From positions 1,942,399 to 2,006,398 of the forward strand of contig NGZR01000007.1 in NCBI GenBank assembly GCA_002197995.1: DNA of 64,000 nt, in the 5' to 3' direction. Positions 46,486 through 56,727 of this stretch are shown one piece after another; the stretch's first letter is position 1; every line of letters begins with the position of its first letter. This DNA comes from Gaeumannomyces sp. JS-464 (lineage: Eukaryota > Ascomycota > Sordariomycetes > Magnaporthales > Magnaporthaceae). The notes under the pieces are model-generated. The model was not told the origin of the DNA, made no database searches, and was given only the letters and a program-made list of their open reading frames with translations. Position numbers and translations under genes: made by a program.

Positions 46486-47545
46486 TTAGGCACCTGAGTG
46501 GATATACTGTGCCCATAAGTAGGGCCGCTCCAGATTCTGCGATCGTACTTGCCCTACCGCGGCTTGCAGTGCTGCAGGAACAGATCTGTCTCCGGCCTTG
46601 ACGCCACCCTTCGCCAGTAGCTCTTGGTAGAACACTTCGCAACCTGAGCACAGATGGCGTCGCTAGATGGCCACATCGAAGCCACTACATGGCGAAACCC
46701 AGCAACCTGGAAGCTGCTCGCCAGGTGAAGCGCCTCGTCGGCCAGGTCAGATACCCTGTTCTCTGCCGTCGAGCATGCTGAGAGATATGCGAGCCAAGCT
46801 TGACCGAGGTTCGCATCGGATATCATCTTGACAGTGAGCTTGTCAGGAGCTGAGTCGGACTCTCCTTGAGAGCAAGGAAACTGTTTGAAGGGTCTCCCAA
46901 GTCTGCTGAGCCGTGACAGGCGAAGTGGGCGATGCTGGAACCTTTAAGGTTCTCTAGGACAGCATCTGCAGTCGGCTGTGGCAATGGCTTTACGGAATGT
47001 GGTTTGTTGACGACACTCCTGATATTATGCCCTTCAACTTCCACTCCTGGAAGTCTCTGGTACTGATCGCCCGGCGTAATTGCCATTGTCACAAGCAGAA
47101 TCGAGTGCCTGTCGACAACCCTCCTTGTCTTCTCTCTTGCATGACGCAGTGCCTTGATTGTCGGCGTATACGAAGAGATTGCGCGGCTCAGCGTGTTGGC
47201 GATCGAGCCGGCAGAATGGTCGCCAGCAGCGTGGAAGGGCAGAGAGCTGGCCAGCCCAGTGCCAATCCACCAGATCCGAGGAAGCTCCGACCCTTTCCGA
47301 GCGTTGTGAATGCTTGGCTTCTCAAGCACCAACTGCACGCAGTTTGACCACAGCTGGCCCAGAAACTCGCGCAATTTATCCTCGCCTGCTGCTTTTGCCT
47401 TCAGTTTCATATCTCTGGTTGTCCCTCGGGTTAGAGTCCACGGGCGGTACTCCTCTACTTTCGACACTTTGAGTTCTGGCAACGGGACGCGTTCAACCTC
47501 AGATGTCGTCACTAGAAGCGCGTCGCTTGCTAACCAAGACAAGTC
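46486..47545 (-). pseudogene. CHAT protease domain, 5'-truncated with two frameshifts
   Basis: CHAT domains are caspase/separase-like Cys-His proteases that in fungi and bacteria occur with TPR or NLR modules. The homology starts abruptly near 47545 ([20 protein letters not shown]) and runs through LPRIWWIGTGLASSLPFHAA, SRAISSYTPTIKAL, the catalytic His motif AHFACHG and the catalytic Cys motif LSACSTAEN, to ERPYLWAQYIHSGA before the stop at 46486. Both catalytic residues are retained. One-base shifts lie near 46866 and 46647. Codon use is normal and there is no RIP damage. The N-terminal partner domain is missing because the sequence switches to a RecQ gene on the other strand. Confidence 0.82.
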
Positions 47546-48589
47546 ATGGCTGAAGAGGTCGACATTATTGTCGCCACGATCGCGTTCGGCATGGGAATTG
47601 ACAAGCCCAACATCCGAAATGTGGTGCACTACGGCATTCCAGGCTCGGTCGAGGAGTATAGTCAACAGGTTGGCCGTGCCGGCCGAGACGGAAAGCCCAG
47701 CAACTGCATGTTCTATCTCTGCCCTGAGGACCTGGATACTCGCTCGGTGCTCTGCTATGGTGATACCCCATCACGGAACGCCGTGGTCTTAGTGCTACAA
47801 AATATCTTCGACGACGAAGTTACGGCGCTTCCTGTCGAGGGCACTTTCAAACGCAGTCATTATACGCAGACGAATAAATACGGCATCTGTGATATTCCCC
47901 TAAGGATTATCTATGCGATGCTGGAACTGCGGTTTGGCCTGATCCGCGCCATCACCCCCGAGTATGGCCTGTACAAATTCGATCCTCAAAGCGAGTACGA
48001 CGCCACAATCTTGAAAGACGAGTCGCCTACAGCACAAGCTATCATTAAATTCTCTAAGCCAGCGGGAGGCGGGATTTACAGCATGGATGTCCAGACCGCT
48101 TCTCGGATCCTGAACCTTAGTCGGGAGGAGATTATCAAGATTGAAGAACTGCATGGCAATGGCTTAATCAAGTTGAAGGTCTCGGGGCTCAAAAACCGGT
48201 ATCGGGTCATATCAAAGAAGCTGCCCCGGACGCCTGCCGAGATCACTACTCTTGCAGACGAGATCCTCGCCGGTTTGAAGCAGCTTGAAACCGACGCATT
48301 CCATCGGGCTGACCAGGTCATAAGGCTGGTAACTGGGGAGCAGTGCTTTGCGTACGCGCTTGCGTTGCACTTTGACATGGACCTGCCAGGCGACGGGAAG
48401 CGCTGCGGCCACTGCGGCTTTTGCGAGACAGGCGTCGCTGTTGCCATGCCCGAGGCGCCGCCTCGGCCTCCCGTCGACCCGGATCTGCTCATGGATATCC
48501 TCAACTTCATACTGGACCGCGACGACCCTCGCGCCTATTCCGGCCGATCGACTCAAACTTCTGGTGGTCGAGGCTGGAGGCGGACTTAA
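47546..48589 (+). pseudogene. RecQ-family helicase, C-terminal fragment
   Basis: Open frame of 347 codons starting inside helicase motif V ([20 protein letters not shown]) and containing motif VI ([13 protein letters not shown]), a degenerate RecQ-Ct region, and later CGHCGFC, a zinc-ribbon-like cluster. The ATP-binding domain is missing, so it cannot be an active helicase. The ATG at 47546 lies at the break point and is probably fortuitous. The last 20 codons lose similarity, with another frame taking over near 48530. RecQ-like genes are a recurrent feature of fungal subtelomeres (telomere-linked helicases), which is suggestive only. Confidence 0.85.
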
Positions 48590-49198
48590 AGCTCTTAGCT
48601 GCGCTTAAAGGCCAATACCCATGCCAACAGCAGGCCAAGCCATGGGAATGTTTCTCCGCTAATTTTAAGACAATTTTAAATGCCCGGCCGTAAGGTAAGT
48701 TTGCGTGACGGCAAACGCCCAAAACTTGACTTGAGGGAGCCGATGAACCAGTAGGATAAAGGCTGCGAGGAGCCGGGCTGGAACGGATGGCGTGGGAAGG
48801 AATGGAGCCCAAAAGCGGACGGGAATTATGAAAAAGCTCTTTCAGGTTGGGTCGAATGGCAATGGAATCCACACCAGCCAAATTCGTTAACGGTAAAACG
48901 AAAGGATAAAGGCTAGGTGGGCTGAATGGCGCATATGTAGTAGCTAGCCTAACCTCGGTCTTAGTAAACGGGCGGTCGCGTTAAGCTTTTAGGAGGAAAG
49001 GCTATGCTAATGCTTACCACCAATTTAATATAAAGTGAACATAAAGTGCTAATATGGGTTAAGGGCCGCGAACGAAGGAACGTGCGGCAGCACGCATGCC
49101 CGGCGAATATGCAGCCGCAAGTGGGAGTGGCGAGGGGCAAACGAGTTTTAATCGCGGTTAACGCAAAAGCAGTAAGGCTGGGAATGGATGCATTAAAG
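48590..49198. other. Spacer between RecQ fragment and element C
   Basis: Moderately AT-rich. Contains GGAATGG/GGAACGG-type short repeats at about 48775-48860. No gene recognised. Confidence 0.5.
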
Positions 49199-49387
49199 TG
49201 TAATAGGCTGGGCTAATAGGTGGTGGCCAATAGGAGCTAAAATGATGTTATTTTGTAAAATGAAAAGGAATAGGAAGGAAAGAAGTCGGCTTAGTCCCGG
49301 AAGCTGTCCCCAGTTATATATGCACAAAAACGGCTTAAAGGTAACCCTTAAGCCCTTTACCCGTGCCACTAGCACGGAACCATAATA
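49199..49387 (-). repeat. LTR of element C (low-coordinate copy, 3' LTR)
   Basis: On + runs TGTAATAGG to ACCATAATA. About 15 differences from the other copy, all transitions. Confidence 0.95.
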
Positions 49388-50221
49388 TAGCCCCCTTTTC
49401 CGGGTGTTAGCCGCGTTTCGGGTCGTTGCTTTTAAATTAGCGAATGCCTATTTGGATGCGTAGCTATTAACCAGCGTTTTTATATCGCAAGGCTATTAGT
49501 TAACTTATTTTGGCTCGCTATGTGATGGATATTGCCAAATCGGAAGCTGTTGGCCCTATTTGGCCTAATTGGCTGCCCGGTGGTCGCCGCCGCGACGGAG
49601 GGCTGTTAATGCTGCTTTACTTAATTGGCTGCCTGTTGGTTACCGTTGCTTTAAAACGTGTTGGTCCCGCTTTGCTTAACCGGTTGCTTGCTATTCGTTA
49701 CCGTCCTGGTTGGGTATTATTTATAGGTTAGGGTGCGTTTGCCGTTTTTGTCAAATCGTCGTAACCCCGCGTTATATTTGGTTTTTTCCCTCGCGCTTTT
49801 CATAGGCTTCCGTCCCGGTTCCGCGTTTTTTATAAAAACCTCCCACTTCGCGCCCTTTTTTTTTTTTTTTGTTTTTACGACGCCGTATACTACCTTCGCC
49901 CGTAATGTTAATAATTTTTCGCGATTTTGCGCCCGTTTCCCTTTTACCTTACGCTCGTTTTTTAATTATCGCGACTTTAGTTTTGTGCTTTTTTAAGCGC
50001 GCTTTTCCTGCGCTTTTGCCCGTTTTTAGCCTCCTTTTGTTACTGTTATAGCTATTACTGCATTTAGCTCCGGCGGTGGTAACCTTTCGGGTTGCCAATT
50101 TAGCGATTTGGACTTTTTTAATAAGGTAAGTCCGTTTTGCTCCCGTTAACCTACCGCCGTTAACCCGCTTTTACCTTAGCACCGCCGCGATAAAAAGGAT
50201 TTTAGCCGCCGTTGCGTGGCC

Positions 50222-51199
50222 GATACGAACGAAATTTTTAAAAACTCGAACGACGAAAAGCACGCGGCTCCTTTTTATATTAAGTTCGAGTGTAATAATT
50301 ATTTTTCGAAAGTTAAAACCACGGGCTAAACGGCTTGCGGCAAGCACCGCCCTGGTTAAGCTTGCGATCGTTGCCGTCGCGGCAAAAGCAAGGTTTGCGT
50401 TACTTCGAATAAGGCTTATACCTTTTCGCCGAGTTTGCGCCGTGCTCGTCGCGATATGCTTGCCTTTACCGCGGGCGACGCGCATTATAAGTATAAGGGT
50501 GTTATTTCCGGTAAAGGTTAAACGCTCCGTTTTAACCCGGGAGTTCCTTTTTGCCCATTAGCGTTAACAGCGAAAGTTGGACCGGGTTAACCAGGTTTAG
50601 GCTTAGCAATAAATCCAGCAAACGTCGGCTCCTAGCTAAAACTTTGCTTTTCCCGCCACTTTTGGAACTTTTTCGCGGCGTAAACCTAACAATTAGCAAA
50701 TGCAAAACTACCTCGTTCGCGATTTTCAATTTATTTACGTAAGTTACGCTTTCGGCTTTTATTTTTGCATTTGCGCGTTTTAGTATTAACTTTCGGCCAG
50801 CGTGCTAATAAGGAGGTTTCGCGCCGCTAAAAGGCGCAAATAAACCGTTTGCTTTCCGCGGTTAACTCGCTTGCTAAATCCATTCGAAGCGCCAATAAGC
50901 GTCCCGCGCTTTTTAAGCGTTACGCTGTTTTGCCGGCCGCGGCACGCCCCGCGCCTCCTGCTAACCGCGGCATTATGGTATTTACGCCCCGGCCCCGTAA
51001 TCGCTCGTTATCCCCAATTAACAACGTTTTTTAAGCTCGCGATGTTCGCTCGCGCCGGGGCCATTTCGCCGGCGAGCAGCTACGTCGTAAAAACGATGCT
51101 ACTTACGCTGCTATTATTATCGATTTAACTTACGGCGGTAAGGCGAACTCGAACGACGAAAAAGACGAGCTTTATAACGCTTATACTGGCCGCCGCTAA
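50222..51199 (+). pseudogene. Antisense reading frame inside element C, with cysteine cluster
   Basis: Opposite to pol, one frame stays readable for about 325 codons, interrupted only by TAA/TAG. Landmarks are KHAAPFYIKFECNNYF, then C-G-K-H-R-P-G-x-A-C-D-R-C-R-R-G-K-S-K-V-C (a Zn-cluster-like pattern), SLRRARRDMLAFTAGDAHYK, and near the end FAGEQLRRKNDATYAAIII. A middle section (about 50525-50760) is poor and could be an intron. Not a known retroelement protein to my knowledge; perhaps a captured host gene or an accessory ORF. Confidence 0.5.
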
Positions 51200-52299
51200 A
51201 AGCGTAACTTGGGTCCTTATTACTATAGTAGCGTTTGGGGTTTTTGTTTTTGTTTTTACCGTAGCGGGCCGGCGTGCCTTTTTCGGTTAAAGCCGGCGCG
51301 CTTTTTTTTTTTGCCTTATTTGGCGTTTAAGTTTAGCGTTTTCGTATTTATTAAACATTAGTACGGGCTAGCTTGCTTTCGTAAACTTTCCCGGTATTAG
51401 CGCTTTACGCTTTTTCTTTTTTATTTTTTTTACCGCGTAATTTCGTTGTGTTATTTTTTAAGCGGTTTTCTTTTACGCTTTTTACGGCTTTTATTGCTTT
51501 CCAAATTTAGGCCGTTATTTTTCCGGGCGTTACCCTATTAAGCTTCGAATTTTTTTAACGCCGTTATTTCCGTAAAGTTTTTTAACGGGTATTAGCCCGC
51601 TTTATTATAGCCGGTTTATTTTACTAATGCTTATTTTTTTCCTTTTTTTTTACGTTTTTAATAGCTAAAATTTTTCCATTAGGAATTCGTTTTAAAATTC
51701 CCCGTTTTTGGGAAATGGCATTAATATTAGGCCGGGTCGCGTATTTATGTTTTTTTAACTTAAAAGCGGGTTATTTGCTATACGTTGTATTAACTTTACG
51801 TAAAAGTTAAAGTAAATGCCTTTCGGTACGTTTAATGTAATATTAAATGGGTTAAATACCGCTATTATTTCGAATTTATCCGCTATTTAATTTAACTTTT
51901 TATTAAAACGATTTGTTTTTATATTGCGAAATAAAAGCTACATTTTATCGCTTATTTTAAACCTTTCCGTTAAGCGCCGGGATTTGTTCGCGTTAACCTT
52001 TTATTGCTATTAGGCGTATGCTATTACGGTTATAGCTATTTCCAAACCTTTTTTTAAATGTGCTAAAACGCCGCAGCTCGCCCTTTTTCGCTCGTTACTA
52101 ATGCTTTTATTATATGTGTGCTTTTTAGCACGGGGTTAATATCGAATTTTAATAGCAACCGGTTCGAATTAAAGCCCGTTACGGTCGAATCCCGATTATT
52201 TAACGCTAATTAGCAAGCGATTAAATGGGAAGCCTAGTTTTTTAAAAAAAAAAACGATAAAATAGCGCAAATAATGTTATATTTTTTAGTTCGCCCGTT

Positions 52300-54370
52300 T
52301 TATGCTTCCGTCCGTTTGCGGGTGGAAGGTTATTAATAAAAGTTAGTTAATGCCGATTTAAAAGCATAGTTTTAACCAGAAATCCTTAACCTAATTTAAA
52401 CTTTTGTCGGAAAATAATTTAATCGGGAAAGCTTCGAAACTTCCACTATATGTTTCGAAACCGTGTTGCATATTCCTTAGCATTTATAATATGCATTACT
52501 TCGAGTTAAACGTATTTTAATAACCTATCCGTAATTATTATTAAATATTCCGGGTTTTTTTCGTTTACCGGCAATTCCGTTATAAAATCGATGGAAATGG
52601 TTTTTTAATATTGGTTCGGTACGGGAAAGGGGCGTAAAAAGCTTTATTTCGCTAGTTTTAAAGGCCGGGATTTTCGGCAAATGTCGCAATTGCGCATAAA
52701 GCGCGCCACGTCCCGTAACATCCCTTTCCAATAGTAATTACGGCATAATATTTTAAACGTATTATTTTTGCTCGCGTATCCTATAATTAATAACGCGTGC
52801 ACTTTTTATATTATAGTGGTTATTAATAATTCCCACGCTAATAATTATAAACGTCTTTTATATTACAAAGCTTTTTACGCATTAATAAAGCAATTTATAA
52901 TTTGTGCTTTTATATTAGCGGCGGGTAAAAACCTTCGTACGTTTGCCATTACCGCGTTAAGTTTCGCTAAGTAGCTATGGTTTCGGCGTAGCGCTTTTTC
53001 TTAAAGTTCCGCGATATTTATTTCGCGGAAAAGCTATATGCCTTTTGGTAAAATACCGAACTTAAAGCGGACGTTTATCGCTTTTAACGCTATGTTTTTT
53101 AGGGTCCGTATCGGGGCTAGGGTTATTGCGGGGTGGGTTAAGCAAAGCATTATCGTTTTGCGGGGTTTTATTAACTCGTTTTGCTTTTTTCGCAACAAAG
53201 CGTTCGAAAGGGTGGCATACTTTTTTAGCTTATATTATAAGTTATAATCGAATTTAAATAAGGTTTTTACTTAACGCATTTATCGTTCGGAAATTTCCCG
53301 TAATTTGGAAAAGTATTTCAAAACTTTATAGTTTATTTAAATTAAAAATGGCTTTCGCACGCTGCGAAATTTTAATTCCCATGCTTTAATACAAACGATT
53401 ACAACCAGCAACTTTTTATCGTGGATAGTGTAATTCCGCTGGCTATTTTTTAATTTAGCTAAATGGAACGCGATTAAGCGCTAAATCCCATTTTTGCCTA
53501 ATTAAAAAAGGCAACCCCCAAATGCCGCGCTTAAGCAATTTGCTTTAACCTTTATATCCAAATCGGGGTTTTATTACGCTAATACCGGAGCTTGCATAAA
53601 AGCCAGTTTAAGCTTTTCGAATGCCGTATCGATTTATTTAATCCAATTAAACGGGATTTCCTTTTTTGTTAGCGCTACTAATAGTACAGCTAAATCGAAA
53701 TATTTATCGATAAAATTTCGGTAAAAGTTAGCAAATCCTAAAAAGCCTCGGAAACCTTTAAGTTTTTTAAGCGCTTCCCATTTTTAAATAGCGCGAACCT
53801 TTTCCAAATCCGCTTAAATTCCTTTATTTGCTTTAATAATAAAACCGAGGTATTTAACTTTTTATACCGCGAATTCGCTTTTTTCCAAGTCCAAATTTAA
53901 CCCGGCTTTTCGCAGCTTTTAAAACATTTTTTAAACTTTGCTTATATGGTTTTTTCGCGACCCCGAGGAAAAAATTAATACGTTGTTTAAATATACCGAT
54001 ACGTAATCGTTTAGGATATTTCTTAATACGCCGTTAATATAGCGTTAAAAGGTAACCGGAGCGTTTGCTAACCCGAATAAGCATATTAGCCATTTAAATA
54101 AGCCGAACCGTATGCAAAAGCTATTAAATGTTCGTTTTTTTTTTACCATTCGATTTTGTAAAATGCGGTTCGAATATTAACCTTAGTAAACTATTTCGCC
54201 TCGGTTAAAAAACGGAGCGTTTTTTTTTACTAATGGGAATAGGTATTAATTTTACAACGTAATCGCGTTAAATGCTTTATAATCCACGTATAAACGCTAA
54301 CTACCCGTCGGCTTTTTTATTATTAACATTAGCGCTGCCGCCGGCGAGGAGCTGGTTCGGATCCACCTTT
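52300..54370 (-). pseudogene. Element C pol: reverse transcriptase to integrase
   Basis: On the minus strand: SPAAALMLI .. KKADG, then a dense-stop stretch, then the active-site box (53982-53993) read as Y-L-N-N-V-L-I-F-S, where Y-L-D-D is expected, followed by GLNLDLEKSEFAV-like residues. RNase H follows. The integrase zinc domain (RDVARFMRNCDICRKSRP, about 52700) and core start (ISIDFITELP, about 52590) are recognisable. Confidence 0.85.
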
Positions 54371-56390
54371 TATTTATTAAATTTGTAATTTGTTAGCGCA
54401 ATTTTAAAAGTTAATTTCGAGGTATATTGTAAATCGGCCTTAGGGTAATTCCGGTTTATTTCCGTTATTATTTGTTTTTAACCGAATGTAATGGTTTAAA
54501 TTTCCTCGGTAAAAAGGTAAAACCGATATTTTGCTTTTATCGAAAAGATCCGCGAAATCCCGCAATTTCGGAAGTAATTTAAACGTGGCTAGTTTTTATT
54601 TCGTAATTATTACTATCGCTTATAAAATTTATATTATTTCCCTTAATAACGTGGCGGTAAACTCGTAGCTTTGGGCTAAATTTTAATGTTATTTTCGGCA
54701 TGCTGCCGCGAAAACGCTGTTAATTACCAATGCTGGTTATTTACCGCTTTTTAGTTAAACGTGTAATTTTTAAACCATTATACCTCGTGCTGCTTTTATT
54801 TAAAGGAAATTACCCGCCGCGTCCAATTCCACGCGGCTATGCTTTATTTATAATAATCCTAAAATAACATCCTTAAGCATTCCCGAAATAATGTAAAATA
54901 AAGCAAGGGATACTTAACCGTTTAAATCCATTTTGCATTTAGCAATTTGGCTAATTGCTAACGGTGTGCGTTTTAAAATTGTGCCGAGCTGGCGCGGTGT
55001 TTAAAGCTATAAGCGTTTAACCCCAATTTTTACCGCGAAGTTTTCGCTTATCGCCGTATAATATTCGTAACCGAAATCCACTTATACGTTTATAAATTTA
55101 GCGGAATCGAGCAATGCTAATACCAAAAATAGGGGGCTATTTATATTGCGTTTAATTTCCTTTAATTCGTTTTTTCACTTTTTAATATGTAACTTTCCGG
55201 TTATTAATTTATTCCGTTATTACGGCGCTTTCCTTTAATTAAAGCTCGTATTAAAAGCTATTCGTTTCCCGTATTAATACCCGCCGTTGCTGCTTTTAAT
55301 ACCGTAATAGGCCTGGGGCGAATCGCGCTTTAATAACGATAAGCCCGTTTTTCGTGTTCCTAGCTGCCATAATTTAAACACGCCCGGTTTTACGCCGCTA
55401 GCGGAACATTTTTTAAGAAACTTAAGGTACTTTAGGTTTGCGTGCCTTTTAGCTTTCGCTTTCCCCTAAACTAATGTTTGCTACGTTTATGCCCGTTATA
55501 AATAAATCCCCCGATTTGTCCGTAACGTAAGGTGCGGTATAAGAAATTAGCGTTTTTTTATTTAGCTTATTATCCATATCGATTGCTTTTAAAGCTTAAG
55601 CGATACGTTTATACGTATTAACCATTCCGCTATATAAGGATTGTTATTTTTCGCTCGAAATTGTGGCTAGTCGAATTTTGTTCGAAATGCGCAAACGAAA
55701 ATAGTTAATTTTAATTTCGTTTACTTATGCAATGCCCCCGGCCGCGGCTAATAATGTTTCGAATTTCGTAATAAAAGCGGCGAACGTTTAACCCGGCTCC
55801 ATTTTAACCACTTTTAATTTTAACAAAGCTTCGGCTTTTTTATATGGATTATTAAAAATAATAACGAGGTGGTTAAAAAATTGCAATAGGTTATAAGTGC
55901 TATAAGGACTTCCGGTTTCGTAATACAAACGTACCACTTTTTAAATGGCCGGGGTAAAGGAGGCTTAAATGTATTCGTAGCAATCGCGTGCGTTACTAAT
56001 AAATTCCACGTTTCGGGTTATTTTATATTTAAATACGTTCCGCCACGCGTCGAAGCCTTATCCGTCGCCGTCGTATAGCGGGGGGTCCTTAAGTGGTTTT
56101 TGTTTGGAAAACGTAATTAAAGCGTTTGCGAGTTTAAACTGGGCGTTTTATGCTTCGATAATGCGGTTTTGTTCGTTGCGTTATTCGACGAATACCGCGT
56201 TAGCGTCGGCTTAAAATTTGGCTAGCTCTTTTTCGAACGCGGCCAAACGTGCTTATAGCTTCGCGATAATGGCTGTTAAGTTTAGCTGGTTAGGGAATGT
56301 CGAGGCCGGGGTTTGCGGCGTTTCCCGGCGATGGTGGGATTAGGATAAGCATAGTTATAATCCCGCGTTCGAGAAAAATTTTTACAAAAA

Positions 56391-56579
56391 TGTAATAGGC
56401 TGGGCTAATAAGTGGTGGCCAATAGGAGTTAAAGTAATGTTATTTTGTAAAATGAAAAGGAATAGAAAGGAAAAAAGTTGGCTTAGTCCCGGAAGCTGTC
56501 CCTAGTTATATATGCATAAAAACGGCTTAGGGGTAACTTTTAAGCCCTTTACCCGTGCCACCAGCACGGAACCATAACA
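56391..56579 (-). repeat. LTR of element C (high-coordinate copy, 5' LTR)
   Basis: On + runs TGTAATAGG to ACCATAACA; keeps the CA end lost in the other copy. Confidence 0.95.
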
Positions 56580-56727
56580 TAAAAGGGAAAATACGGGAGG
56601 GTTGGCAGCGATTTGCGCGTTTTGTGCGCAGTTAGCGGGGTAATTATTAAGTGCAGCAATAATCCTCCTTTATGCAAAAAATTGTTTAAGGTAGTTCGGT
56701 TAGCGATATAAAGTTATGTTTTAATAG

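Larger units (their letters stand above)
49199..56579 (-). mobile_element. Ty3/gypsy element C, full length, RIP-mutated
   Basis: 7381 bp between two 189-bp LTRs (49199-49387 and 56391-56579). Target duplication TAAAG (49194-49198) versus TAAAA (56580-56584) differs by one RIP-type G-to-A change. Pol reads on the minus strand. A separate + strand frame occupies the region next to the left LTR. Confidence 0.95.
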
